Assembly (NCBI GenBank): GCA_964535315.1
Contig: CAZHTS010000004.1
Location: 1 to 64,000 of the forward strand
DNA length: 64,000 nt
Reading direction: 5' to 3'
DNA from: CAZHTS01 sp964535315
GTDB lineage: Bacteria > Chloroflexota > Anaerolineae > Anaerolineales > Anaerolineaceae
Both the position numbers and the translations under genes were made by a program. The notes below the pieces were generated by a model. It was not told the origin of the DNA. It worked only from the letters and a program-made list of their open reading frames with translations, and did not search any database. Every line of letters begins with the position of its first letter. Position 1 is the stretch's first letter. Below are positions 26,991-35,277 of this stretch, in pieces.

Positions 26991-28625
26991 ATGCGAACTG
27001 TGGTAGCTGCTGCTTTGGGTGAGTGTGTTCATGTGGCCGGGGTGATGAATTTCCTGCGTCTGGCCGAGGCCGCTGGTTGGCGGACAATCTTTCTGGGGCC
27101 AGCCACGCCGGTTGAGGATGTGCTGGCGGCTGCGCGGCGCGAGCAGGCTGAACTGGTCGGTGTTTCATACCGCCTGACACCTGAAACCGGTGAGCGTTTG
27201 TTGGCCGAGTTTGCCGAGGCGGCAGACGATTTGCGTGCCCAGGGGGTGCGGTTTGCTTTTGCCGGCACGCCGCCGGTTGCCGGGCGTGCTCGCGCCCTGG
27301 GGTTCTTTGAGCGGGTTTTTGAGGGCGGCGAGGCAGATGAGGTGGTGCTCGCCTATCTCAAGGGGCAGACCGCAGCGGCCGTGGGTGAGGCCGATTTCCC
27401 ACAAGAGACGATCGAACGGATTCGCTGGAAAGCACCTTATCCATTGCTGCGTCATCATTTTGGCCTGCCGGATATGAACAGCACAGAAGTCGGTATTGCC
27501 CGTATTGCCCAGGCCCGGGCGTTGGATGTGATCTCACTGGGCATCGATCAAGACGCCCAGAGTAATTTCTACCATCCCGAACGGCAGGACCCTCGCCAGC
27601 GCGGCGCCGGCGGTGTGCCGGTGCGCAGTGCGGAGGATTACCGCCGCCTGTACGCTGCCAGCCGGCAGGGGAATTATCCGTTGATGCGTACTTACTCGGG
27701 CACAGATGATTTTGTTCGCCTGGCAGAGATGTATGTTAAAACGATTCGCCTGGCGTGGGCAGCCGTACCGTTGTTCTGGTTTAACCAGATGGATGGGCGT
27801 GGACCATGGGATCTGGCGGGGTCGATCCTCGAGCATCAAAAATTGTTGATCTGGTACGGTGGACACCACATCCCGGTAGAGTTGAACGAACCCCATCACT
27901 GGGGGATGCGCGATGCACCGGACGTGGTTTATGTGGTGGCGGCCTATCTCTCGGCTTACAATGCGCGGGCCTACGGGGTATGGGATTACATCGCCCAGTT
28001 TATGTTTAACAGCCCGCCGGGAACGTCGGATGCCATGGATCTGGCCAAGATGCTGGCGATTATGGATTTGATCGATACGCTGGCGGTGCCCAATTTTCGC
28101 ATCTGGCGTCAGACGCGCACCGGTTTGCTCAGTTACCCGGTGGATGATGTGGCGGCCCGGGCGCACCTGGCAGCCAGCGTATATTTACAGATGGCGTTGC
28201 AACCACACATCGTGCACGTGGTCAGCCATACGGAGGCTCATCATGCCGCCACCGCCGAAGATGTGATTGAGGCGTGTGGGCTGGCGCGACGAGCGATTGA
28301 AAACGCGCTGCGTGGCGCTCCTGATATGACCGCCGACCCTGCCGTCCAGCGCCGCCGGGCTGAACTGACAGCTGAGGCGCAGGTTACATTGCAGGCGATT
28401 CGCAATATTGCCCCGCCGGGGACGCGTGACCCGCTGGCCGATGCGACCACCCTGGCGAAAGCGGTCTGTTCAGGTATTCTGGATGCACCGCAGTTGCGCA
28501 GCAACCCATTTGCTTTGGGTCGCATCCAGACTCGTATCGTTGGGGGAGCCTGTGTGGCGATTGGTTCATCCGGCAAGCCAATCTCTGAGGAGCAGCGGCT
28601 GAAGGAATTCTTGACTCAGGAGTAA
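26991..28625 (+). CDS. B12-binding-domain protein fused to a mutase-like domain
   Basis: Residues 1-125 read as a cobalamin-binding Rossmann domain: LGECVHVAG (9-17) gives the HxxG of the DxHxxG motif, so H14 could ligate cobalt, but the Asp is replaced by Cys12; ELVGVSY (54-60) matches the serine strand. The remaining 400 residues are not a family I can name. Patches such as RTYSGTDD (233-240) and AYGVWDYIAQFMFNSPPG (327-344) recall the TIM-barrel large subunit of glutamate mutase (MutE), by eye only. If right, it is a single-chain carbon-skeleton mutase. First gene of the LacI-controlled operon. Confidence 0.7.
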   Translation: MRTVVAAALGECVHVAGVMNFLRLAEAAGWRTIFLGPATPVEDVLAAARREQAELVGVSYRLTPETGERLLAEFAEAADDLRAQGVRFAFAGTPPVAGRARALGFFERVFEGGEADEVVLAYLKGQTAAAVGEADFPQETIERIRWKAPYPLLRHHFGLPDMNSTEVGIARIAQARALDVISLGIDQDAQSNFYHPERQDPRQRGAGGVPVRSAEDYRRLYAASRQGNYPLMRTYSGTDDFVRLAEMYVKTIRLAWAAVPLFWFNQMDGRGPWDLAGSILEHQKLLIWYGGHHIPVELNEPHHWGMRDAPDVVYVVAAYLSAYNARAYGVWDYIAQFMFNSPPGTSDAMDLAKMLAIMDLIDTLAVPNFRIWRQTRTGLLSYPVDDVAARAHLAASVYLQMALQPHIVHVVSHTEAHHAATAEDVIEACGLARRAIENALRGAPDMTADPAVQRRRAELTAEAQVTLQAIRNIAPPGTRDPLADATTLAKAVCSGILDAPQLRSNPFALGRIQTRIVGGACVAIGSSGKPISEEQRLKEFLTQE

Positions 28626-28630
28626 AGAAC

Positions 28631-29740
28631 ATGGAAACACCACCCCGATTTGCAGTCATTGGCGCAGGGCATGGCGGTAAGGCTATGGCAGCGCATCTGG
28701 CCCTGATGGGCTTTGAAGTTCATCTGTATAACCGCACCCCGGATCACATTTTTGCCATCCGGGAACTGGGTGGGTTGGATCTGGAAAGTTATGAGGGTGG
28801 GCCGCGCGGGTTTGGTCGTCTGGCTTTGATTACCTCGGATATGGGCGAGGCGTTCAAGGACGTCGATATGGCGATGGTGGTCGTACCTTCTTCGGCGCAT
28901 GTGGATATTGCCCGGGCTGCTGCGCCGCATTTGAAAGATGGGCAGATTATCGTTTTGCACCCGGGGCGTACCTGCGGCGCAATCGAATTTGCCAAAGCGT
29001 TGCGGGATAACGGTTGCAAGGCAGACGTGACGATTGCCGAGGCCGAGACTTTTATTTACGCCTCACGTTCGGATGGCCCGGCGCAAGCCCGTATTTTCAG
29101 GATTAAAGAGGCTGTGCCGTTGGCTTCTTTGCCGGCCAACCGCACCAAAGAGGTGTTGCGGGTGATTCGCCAGGCTTACCCACAGTTTATTGATGGTGGA
29201 AACGTACTCCAGACCGGGCTGAATAATATGGGTGCCATTTTTCATCCGGCGTTGACGTTATTGAATGCAGGCTGGATCGAGGCCACCCACGGCGACTATC
29301 AGTTTTACATTGACGGCGTGACCCCTTCGGTTGGGAAAGTGCTGGAGGCGTTGGATCGCGAGCGTGTCACGGTAGCGTCGGCTCTGGGGCTGCGGGCGCG
29401 TACGGCGTTGGAATGGCTCAAACTGGCCTACGATACGACCGGCGAGGATCTGTGCGAGGCGATCCATAACCAGCCGGGGTATTACGGGATCAAGGCCCCG
29501 CCCACGCTCAATCATCGTTATATCTTTGAGGATGTGCCCATGAGTCTGGTACCGATTGCGTCTCTCGGGCAACGGTATGGAGTTTCGGTACACGGTATGG
29601 ATGCGATCATCCGCCTGGCGTGCATCGTCCATCGCACCGATTACTGGCGGCGCGGGCGTACGATCCAGAAACTGGGGATCGATAATTTGAGCGTGGGTGA
29701 ACTGACGCGTTATGTGAACGAGGGCGTACTGGAACAATAA
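28631..29740 (+). CDS. NAD/NADP octopine/nopaline (opine) dehydrogenase-family enzyme
   Basis: This 369-residue protein has the nucleotide-binding GAGHGG (11-16), then a helical C-terminal domain with NMGAIFHPALTLLNAG (199-214), the opine-dehydrogenase segment containing the conserved His (H205). Family enzymes reduce the imine formed between an amino acid and a 2-oxo acid, giving N-(carboxyalkyl)amino acids, or run in reverse. Length fits the family. It starts five bases after the B12 gene and ends 11 before the AsnB-like gene. Substrates cannot be read from sequence; a biosynthetic or catabolic opine-like step is inferred. Confidence 0.88.
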   Translation: METPPRFAVIGAGHGGKAMAAHLALMGFEVHLYNRTPDHIFAIRELGGLDLESYEGGPRGFGRLALITSDMGEAFKDVDMAMVVVPSSAHVDIARAAAPHLKDGQIIVLHPGRTCGAIEFAKALRDNGCKADVTIAEAETFIYASRSDGPAQARIFRIKEAVPLASLPANRTKEVLRVIRQAYPQFIDGGNVLQTGLNNMGAIFHPALTLLNAGWIEATHGDYQFYIDGVTPSVGKVLEALDRERVTVASALGLRARTALEWLKLAYDTTGEDLCEAIHNQPGYYGIKAPPTLNHRYIFEDVPMSLVPIASLGQRYGVSVHGMDAIIRLACIVHRTDYWRRGRTIQKLGIDNLSVGELTRYVNEGVLEQ

Positions 29741-29751
29741 GGAGGTTACAC

Positions 29752-31110
29752 ATGGCAGCGATTGCTGGGATTGCTCGTCCCGGACAGGATATGCTGGTCA
29801 ATCAAATGTTGGATCGGATGGCGCACCGCGGCCCGGTCGGACGCTTTGTGCGGACGATGGAAGGGGTGACGTTAGGGGTGGCCTGGGGGGCGGCGCAGAC
29901 CGGCGCCGGGCATACCCTGGCCGAGCAGGGACTTGCCCTGGATAGCGCCAACGCCGGTCATTTCGCTCAGGCGCTGGCGGTGACGGGGCGTTTTGTCTTG
30001 AAGCGCGACCCGCTGGGGGTTGCCCCACTCTATTATGGTCATACTTCTCAGGATGTGCTGTGTTTTGCTTCGGAGGTAAAAGGCCTGCTGGGGTTGACAA
30101 AGGGGATCAGTGAACTGCCGCCGGGGTGCCTGTATAAAGAAGGCGAAGTGCTGCCTTACTTTCAACTGGCCTGCCAACCGCCGTTGTCAGATGCGCCGGA
30201 GGTAGTGGCGCAGCAACTCCGTTTGCGATTGGAACGGGCCATTGGCGAATGCGACATTTTCCCTGAAGCGGGCTCCTGGCTGTCGGGTGGACTGGATTCG
30301 AGCGTGATGGCGGCCCTGGCGCGCCGGACGCGCCCGGTTTTACATACTTTTGCGGCAGGCACTCCCGCTGCGCCCGATCTTAGCTACGCCCGTATCGTTG
30401 CCGATTTCATCGGTTCGCACCATCACGAGGTGGTGGTCAGCCTGCCGGACCTGCTGGCGGCGCTGCCGCAGGTGATTTATCACCTTGAGTCTTTTGACGC
30501 TCTGCTGGTGCGTTCCAGCCTGACCAACTATCTGGTGGCGCGCCGTGCTGCCGAGTATGTCCCGGCGGTGTTCTCTGGGGAAGGTGGGGACGAGTTGTTT
30601 GCCGGTTACGAGTATCTCAAGCGGATGGATACGGCCGATTTGCCGTCCGAATTGGTGGACATCACCGCCCGGCTGCATAATACGGCGCTACAGCGGGTGG
30701 ATCGATGTGCATCGGCGCACGGCACGGTTGCTCTGGTCGGTTTTCTGGACCCGGCCGTGGTTGAATATGCTTTGCGCATCCCGGCTGCATATAAGCTGCA
30801 TCAGGGGGTGGAGAAGTGGATTTTGCGCCAGGCGGTGATAGATCTTCTCCCTGAGGTAGTGCTTAATCGCACCAAGGCCAAATTCTGGGAAGGGGCCGGG
30901 GTGAGCGAACTGGTGGCGCAATGTGCCGAGGAGCAGATCAGCGAGAGTGATTTCCGCCGCGAGCGGCGGCTGCCTGGCGGCGGACAGATTAATTCGCGTG
31001 AGGAACTGTTGTACTATCGCATCTTCCGTGAGCATTTTGGCACACAGGTCGATTTGAACTGGATGGGACGTACCAAAGGGGCGCCGGTGGAACAACTGGT
31101 CGTTTTGTAA
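29752..31110 (+). CDS. Asparagine-synthetase-like ATP-dependent ligase lacking the glutaminase cysteine
   Basis: The C-terminal synthetase domain is intact: PP-loop SGGLDSS (178-184) and SGEGGDELFAGYEYLK (275-290) for AMP-forming carboxylate activation. The N-terminal Ntn domain begins MAAIAGI where AsnB has MCGIAGI, so the catalytic Cys is Ala. It keeps AHRGP (24-28) and RDPLGVAPLYYG (85-96) but is shorter between them and lacks the RLAIID and NGEIYNH motifs. It therefore should not hydrolyse glutamine. Beta-lactam synthetases show the same loss and use an internal amine. A strong AAGGAGG precedes ATG 29752. Last gene of the operon. Confidence 0.88.
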   Translation: MAAIAGIARPGQDMLVNQMLDRMAHRGPVGRFVRTMEGVTLGVAWGAAQTGAGHTLAEQGLALDSANAGHFAQALAVTGRFVLKRDPLGVAPLYYGHTSQDVLCFASEVKGLLGLTKGISELPPGCLYKEGEVLPYFQLACQPPLSDAPEVVAQQLRLRLERAIGECDIFPEAGSWLSGGLDSSVMAALARRTRPVLHTFAAGTPAAPDLSYARIVADFIGSHHHEVVVSLPDLLAALPQVIYHLESFDALLVRSSLTNYLVARRAAEYVPAVFSGEGGDELFAGYEYLKRMDTADLPSELVDITARLHNTALQRVDRCASAHGTVALVGFLDPAVVEYALRIPAAYKLHQGVEKWILRQAVIDLLPEVVLNRTKAKFWEGAGVSELVAQCAEEQISESDFRRERRLPGGGQINSREELLYYRIFREHFGTQVDLNWMGRTKGAPVEQLVVL

Positions 31111-31121
31111 GCCGGAAGCGT

Positions 31122-31150
31122 TTGAGATTGTGTGGTGAGTGTGCTATCAT
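31122..31150 (+). promoter_or_regulatory. Sigma70-like promoter for the DUF2179 gene
   Basis: TTGAGA (31122-31127), a 17-bp spacer and TATCAT (31145-31150) predict a start near 31157. This separates the following gene from the B12/opine operon. Confidence 0.7.
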
Positions 31151-31170
31151 AGGGGGCAAGTGAGGATACC

Positions 31171-31755
31171 ATGGAACTGATCTCACAACATCTGGCTGTT
31201 TTCGATTGGTATGGATGGGTATTCTTACCCATCCTTATCTTTTTTGCGCGGGTGTGCGATGTGACTCTGGGTACGATTCGCATCATTTTTGTCTCGCGCG
31301 GCCGGCGGAAACTGGCGCCTTTGCTGGGATTTTGCGAGGTGTTGATCTGGATCGTGGTGATCGGGCAGATCGTTCAGAACTTGCAAAATGTCACTTCGTA
31401 TCTGGGCTATGCCGCCGGGTTTGCCGCCGGGAATTTTGTGGGGATGTATCTGGAGGACAAACTGGCTTTTGGTACGGTGATGGTGCGGGTGATCATGCCC
31501 AGCGGCGGTGACGAGTTGATGGCCCGTCTGGCCAGTTGTGGTTATGGGGTGACGGGGGTGGATGGGCAGGGCGCCACCGGGCCGGTGAAACTGGTCTATA
31601 CGGTGGTTAAGCGCCGCCATCTGGCGGATGTTGTGCGGGTCATCCATCAAATCAATCCAAAAGCTTTCCTGTCGGTAGAGGATTTGCGTTCTACCCAGGA
31701 AGGGGTTTTTCCGGGCGGTTACTCCAGCGATGGTTTTTCGTTGGGGCGTAAATAA
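31171..31755 (+). CDS. UPF0316/DUF2179 membrane protein
   Basis: This 194-residue protein has three membrane segments in the first 105 residues, including FFARVCDVTLGTIRIIFVSRGRRKLAP and a GNFVGMYLEDKLAFG loop typical of UPF0316. A small soluble DUF2179 domain of alpha/beta type follows (near residues 110-170). Related DUF2179 domains may bind nucleotides, but function is not established. A separate promoter lies upstream. The cupin gene follows after 22 bases. Confidence 0.85.
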   Translation: MELISQHLAVFDWYGWVFLPILIFFARVCDVTLGTIRIIFVSRGRRKLAPLLGFCEVLIWIVVIGQIVQNLQNVTSYLGYAAGFAAGNFVGMYLEDKLAFGTVMVRVIMPSGGDELMARLASCGYGVTGVDGQGATGPVKLVYTVVKRRHLADVVRVIHQINPKAFLSVEDLRSTQEGVFPGGYSSDGFSLGRK

Positions 31756-31777
31756 CAGGAACAGGAGCGCTTTTCGT

Positions 31778-32119
31778 ATGCAATTACCGGATAAATCGTT
31801 TTTCTGTGATTATCATGCTCATGTTGGGAGCGGGACGGAGACGTTTTTCAAGACCGGCCTGTTTGAGAGTGAGGCATTGTTGATCGGGTTGAACTGTTAC
31901 GAAGTGGGACAGTCGATGTATAAACACCCGCATGAAATTCAGCATCGCGCCTATCTGGTGCTGGAAGGTCGCGGTCAGGTGCGAGTGGGGGCTGAGACGC
32001 AGGCTGTGGAAGCGGGGCGGGTGATCTGGGTGCCGGCCGGGAACGAGCACGAGATCATCAATGATGGCGAGGGTACGCTGGTGCTGTTGGTGGCGGTTGC
32101 TCCGGCGCATGCTCATTGA
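31778..32119 (+). CDS. Single-domain cupin protein
   Basis: This 113-residue protein has the small cupin barrel: HPHEIQHRAYLVLEGRGQVRVG (around residues 48-69) supplies metal-ligand histidines and the glycine-rich turn, and VIWVPAGNEHEIINDGEG supplies the second motif. It may bind a metal and a small molecule, as sensors and isomerases of this fold do; the ligand is unknown. ATG 31778 has AGGAG upstream; the longer frame from 31730 overlaps the DUF2179 gene. Position before a histidine kinase is suggestive only. Confidence 0.85.
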   Translation: MQLPDKSFFCDYHAHVGSGTETFFKTGLFESEALLIGLNCYEVGQSMYKHPHEIQHRAYLVLEGRGQVRVGAETQAVEAGRVIWVPAGNEHEIINDGEGTLVLLVAVAPAHAH

Positions 32120-32162
32120 TCGCACCCCGGATGAGCTGAGGCTCAAGGTGGTTTACGGGTAA

Positions 32163-33140
32163 ATGGACACCCCGTTGTTCTGGCTGCAAATTTTGCTCTG
32201 GCCTGGTCTAATCGGCAGCATTGCCAGTTTGATCTGGTTGAACCGCCGCGGCGTCCGGCGGGGCAAGACGGTCTGGATGTTGGCGGCGCTCTCGGTACTG
32301 TGGGTTTTGGCGGTGTTGCTGACGCTTTTACACTGGTCGGCCACTTTTTTGGGGATCAGTCTGGCGTTTGCAATTTCCACCTACGTCATAGCCATTCTGA
32401 GCAACGATAACCATAACCAGCGCGCCGAAGTGGCGCGTTTGCGCCGAATTGCGGATGTGCGCGCCGATCGCGTATCGGCGCTCAGCCACGAGATTCGTAC
32501 ACCATTGGCGATGATCAAGGGAGCGACCGATCTGCTATTGGAAGGCAACCCTGGCCCGCTTACGCTGCAACAGTTGACCTTCTTACAGACGATCAGTTCC
32601 AACTGCGAGAATACCATTTCTCTGGCCGAAGATTTGTTGGTCCAGGCGCGCATCGAAGCCGGGTTGTTCAAGCTGCGCCTGGAGCAGGTAGATTTAAAGG
32701 TGTTGACACGCCAGGTGGTGCTCTCGATCGAACGTATCTCGACCGAACGCGAGCAGGTGTTTCACGTCGATTATCCACAGGTGATGGAAAACATTTATGT
32801 CGATCCGCGCTTGATCCGGCAGGCGCTGTATAACCTGTTGCAAAACGCCAGCCGGCATACTTCAATGGGCGGGCATATCTATGTGACCCTGGCCGAAAAT
32901 GACGCCGGTGTGGTGATTTCGGTGATGGACGATGGGGCGGGGATGTCAGCGGAGGATCGCCGGCGATTGTTTCGCCGTTTTTCCAGCGGGCGCCCGTTGG
33001 GAGACGGAACCGGTCTGGGGTTGGTGATCACCAAGCAGATTATTGAGTTGCACGGCGGGCAGATTATGGTGGATACCAGTTTAGGCAGGGGAACGACGGT
33101 GTTGTTTACCCTGCCGCGTTGGAGGATAGAGCATGAGTAA
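32163..33140 (+). CDS. PhoR-like membrane histidine kinase
   Basis: This 325-residue kinase has three N-terminal membrane helices (about 7-27, 36-56, 60-80) with almost no extracellular sensor. It then has a HisKA domain with ALSHEIRTPL (phospho-acceptor H109) and a HATPase with NLLQNASRH, MDDGAGMS and GTGLGL boxes. It overlaps the response regulator by eight bases. Lack of a sensing loop suggests it monitors the membrane or a transport complex. PhoR of E. coli likewise senses through PstSCAB-PhoU. The PhoR assignment rests on the downstream 11-bp repeats and phosphate genes. Confidence 0.85.
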   Translation: MDTPLFWLQILLWPGLIGSIASLIWLNRRGVRRGKTVWMLAALSVLWVLAVLLTLLHWSATFLGISLAFAISTYVIAILSNDNHNQRAEVARLRRIADVRADRVSALSHEIRTPLAMIKGATDLLLEGNPGPLTLQQLTFLQTISSNCENTISLAEDLLVQARIEAGLFKLRLEQVDLKVLTRQVVLSIERISTEREQVFHVDYPQVMENIYVDPRLIRQALYNLLQNASRHTSMGGHIYVTLAENDAGVVISVMDDGAGMSAEDRRRLFRRFSSGRPLGDGTGLGLVITKQIIELHGGQIMVDTSLGRGTTVLFTLPRWRIEHE

Positions 33141-33834
33141 ACCGCGGGCGTTGGTAGTGGATGACGAACCGCAAATGGTGGGAATCGTGGCGTATGCCCT
33201 GGAAACGCAGGGCTTTGAAGTGATTACGGCCTATGATGGTGAGCAGGCGTTGGAGAAGATTGCCGCGTCACGCCCGGATCTGGTGGTGCTGGATGTCATG
33301 CTTCCCAAGCTCAATGGCTTTGAGGTGTGCCGGCGTGTGCGCGAGCGTACGACCATACCGGTTATCCTGTTGACCGCCAAGAATGAAGAGGATGATATCA
33401 TTCAGGGTCTGGAATTGGGGGCGGACGATTATATTACCAAGCCGTTTCACCCGCGCGAGGTGGCATTGCGGGCGCAGGCGGTTCTGCGCCGTAGTGGGTG
33501 GGAAGAGCAGCAGACCCTGTGTGTGGGTGAAATCAAAATCGATTTGTTGAGCCATCAGGCCTGGATGCGGAGCCAACTGTTGCATTTGACCCCGAACGAG
33601 TTCGTATTGCTGGTCTGCCTGGCGCGCAACCGGGGGCGGGTACTTTCGTGGCAGTCGTTGTTAAAAAGCGCCTGGGATGTGGAAGTATGGGAGGGTGGCA
33701 AGGAGATGGTCAAGACAGGGATTTACCGGCTGCGGCAAAAAATTGAGGAGGAACCGGATAATCCGGTTTATATTCAAACAGTGCGCGGGGTGGGTTATAC
33801 GTTGACTGCGCCCGAAAAAGACGCGGTGGTATAA
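33133..33834 (+). CDS. PhoB/OmpR-family response regulator
   Basis: This 233-residue protein has a receiver domain with acidic pocket D10-D11, phospho-acceptor D54 (VVLDVMLPK) and LLTAKNE lysine. A C-terminal winged helix follows (LTPNEFVLLVCLARNRGRVLS, then VYIQTVRGVGYTL). OmpR-family members bind 11-bp direct repeats as tandem dimers, and such repeats begin six bases after this gene's stop. Regulation of phosphorus uptake is inferred from that site and a second one before the PhoU-like gene. Confidence 0.92.
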   Translation: MSKPRALVVDDEPQMVGIVAYALETQGFEVITAYDGEQALEKIAASRPDLVVLDVMLPKLNGFEVCRRVRERTTIPVILLTAKNEEDDIIQGLELGADDYITKPFHPREVALRAQAVLRRSGWEEQQTLCVGEIKIDLLSHQAWMRSQLLHLTPNEFVLLVCLARNRGRVLSWQSLLKSAWDVEVWEGGKEMVKTGIYRLRQKIEEEPDNPVYIQTVRGVGYTLTAPEKDAVV

Positions 33835-33839
33835 CCCGG

Positions 33840-33883
33840 CTGTTACCAAACTGTTACCAAGCGGTGACGAGGGGGTGACCTGT
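33840..33883 (+). promoter_or_regulatory. Four 11-bp direct repeats (two Pho-box-like sites)
   Basis: Units are CTGTTACCAAA (33840-33850), CTGTTACCAAG (33851-33861), CGGTGACGAGG (33862-33872) and GGGTGACCTGT (33873-33883). The 11-bp step is that of PhoB-type tandem binding. The last unit covers the expected -35 position of a TATTCT -10 at 33901-33906, as in activator-dependent Pho promoters. The first two units closely match the site at 38189. Confidence 0.8.
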
Positions 33884-33900
33884 GACCGGGGGCTTTGTGC

Positions 33901-33906
33901 TATTCT
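33901..33906 (+). promoter_or_regulatory. Candidate -10 of the ABC importer operon
   Basis: TATTCT lies 17 bases after the last 11-bp repeat, with no independent -35, as expected for an activated promoter. The leader to ATG 34035 would be about 120 bases. Confidence 0.45.
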
Positions 33907-34034
33907 GAGGTCAGTTGTATTGCGGTTGATTGAGGTCTGGCACAAAGGAGGTGGATTTTCTCAGAGCTGTTTAGCCGTAAAAAACCTTGTTGTCCGTTGC
34001 TTTCCACTTTTTTACAAATCCCTGGAGGAAAAGA

Positions 34035-35180
34035 ATGACCAAGCGTTACGCTGTTGTTAGTTTGATCGTTGCCCTGGCTATGTTGCTGGGCGCCTGCGCC
34101 CCCGCCGCCCAACCGACTCAGGCCCCTGCGGCTGTTGAAGCAACCAAGGCCCCCGCCGCGGCCGAAGCGACCAAGCCGGCTGCCGAACAGCCCACGGCTG
34201 CCGCTCAGCAGGCCGAACCGGCTCAAGCCGGTGGAAAACTGACCGTTCTGTGCACCCCGCAGGAAGACTGGTGCGTGGCTCTGACCAAGGCCTTCCAGGC
34301 TGAGACGGGGATCGAGACCAATTACGTTCGCCTTTCGAGCGGCGAGTCGGTTGCCCGCCTGCGCGCTGGCAAAGACAATCCCGAATTTGACGTGTGGTTT
34401 GGCGGTCCTGCGGATGGTTACATGGTAGCCAAGAATGAGGGCCTGATTGAGCCTTACACCTCGCCGGCGACCGAAAAGATTTCTGCTGAACTGAAGGATA
34501 AGGACGGGTTCTGGACGGGCGAATACGTTGGGGCATTGGGTTTCTGCTCGAACAAGGACGTCCTGGATAGCCTGGGCGTGCCTGTGCCGACGTCGTGGAA
34601 CGATTTGCTCAACCCGAAACTCAAGGGGCAGATTGCGATGGCGCATCCCGCTACCTCGGGCACGGCTTTCACCGCTTTCTGGACGGTGGCGACGCTGAAC
34701 GAGTTCAATATTGACAAGGCGTTCGAATATTATAAGCAACTGCACAATAATATTCTGCAATACACCAAGACCGGTTCGGCCCCCGGCCCGATGGCGGGGC
34801 GCGGCGAAGTGGCAGTGGCGATTATCTTCTCGCATGACTGCGTCAAGTTCCAGGAAGAGGGCATGACCTCGCTGGTCGGCAGCTTCCCGCAGGAAGGCAC
34901 CGGATACGAAATCGGTGGTGTGGCGATGATCAAGGGCGCCAAGAACCCCGAAGCCGCCAAGAAATGGATTGATTGGACGCTGTCGGCCAAGGTGCAGGAA
35001 ATTGCCGCCACGGTCAAGTCGTTCCAACTGCCGACCAACCCGGACGCCAAGGTGCCGGAAAAGGCCGTCAAGCTGGCGGAGGTCAAGCTGGTGAAGTATG
35101 ACTTCGTCAAGTCGGCCGAGAACAAGAAGGCGATTACGGAGCGGTTTGACGCTGAAATTGCTCCGGCTCCCAAAGAGTAA
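34035..35180 (+). CDS. ABC importer substrate-binding lipoprotein (family 1, AfuA/FbpA-like)
   Basis: This 381-residue lipoprotein has signal peptide and lipobox LLGAC (C21), then a 45-residue Ala/Pro/Thr/Glu linker. A type II binding-protein fold follows (GKLTVLCTPQEDWCVALTKAFQAETG onward). The family imports ferric iron, sugar phosphates (AfuA) or 2-aminoethylphosphonate (PhnS). Its promoter has Pho-box-like repeats and phosphate genes follow, so I favour a phosphorylated or phosphonate ligand over iron. GGAGG precedes ATG 34035; the upstream frame from 33987 is rejected. Confidence 0.85.
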   Translation: MTKRYAVVSLIVALAMLLGACAPAAQPTQAPAAVEATKAPAAAEATKPAAEQPTAAAQQAEPAQAGGKLTVLCTPQEDWCVALTKAFQAETGIETNYVRLSSGESVARLRAGKDNPEFDVWFGGPADGYMVAKNEGLIEPYTSPATEKISAELKDKDGFWTGEYVGALGFCSNKDVLDSLGVPVPTSWNDLLNPKLKGQIAMAHPATSGTAFTAFWTVATLNEFNIDKAFEYYKQLHNNILQYTKTGSAPGPMAGRGEVAVAIIFSHDCVKFQEEGMTSLVGSFPQEGTGYEIGGVAMIKGAKNPEAAKKWIDWTLSAKVQEIAATVKSFQLPTNPDAKVPEKAVKLAEVKLVKYDFVKSAENKKAITERFDAEIAPAPKE

Positions 35181-35197
35181 TTTTCGTAACCAGTTTG

Positions 35198-35230
35198 GGG
35201 AGCGCCCGCCATCCCAGGTCGGGCGCTCCC
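35198..35230 (+). terminator. Intra-operon hairpin after the binding-protein gene
   Basis: The arms GGGAGCGCCCG and CGGGCGCTCCC are perfect around an 11-base loop, without a T run. Such hairpins after binding-protein genes typically stabilise the upstream mRNA or cut read-through, so the binding protein is made in excess over the permease. Confidence 0.65.
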
Positions 35231-35277
35231 GCCCCACCCCCTCTTATCAGGTTTCGCTGCGGAAAGGATAGACACTT

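Noticed and set aside
28631..29740. Calling the dehydrogenase an opine-metallophore synthase
   Set aside because: No nicotianamine-synthase-like gene or metal transporter lies nearby, so a staphylopine-type role is not supported.
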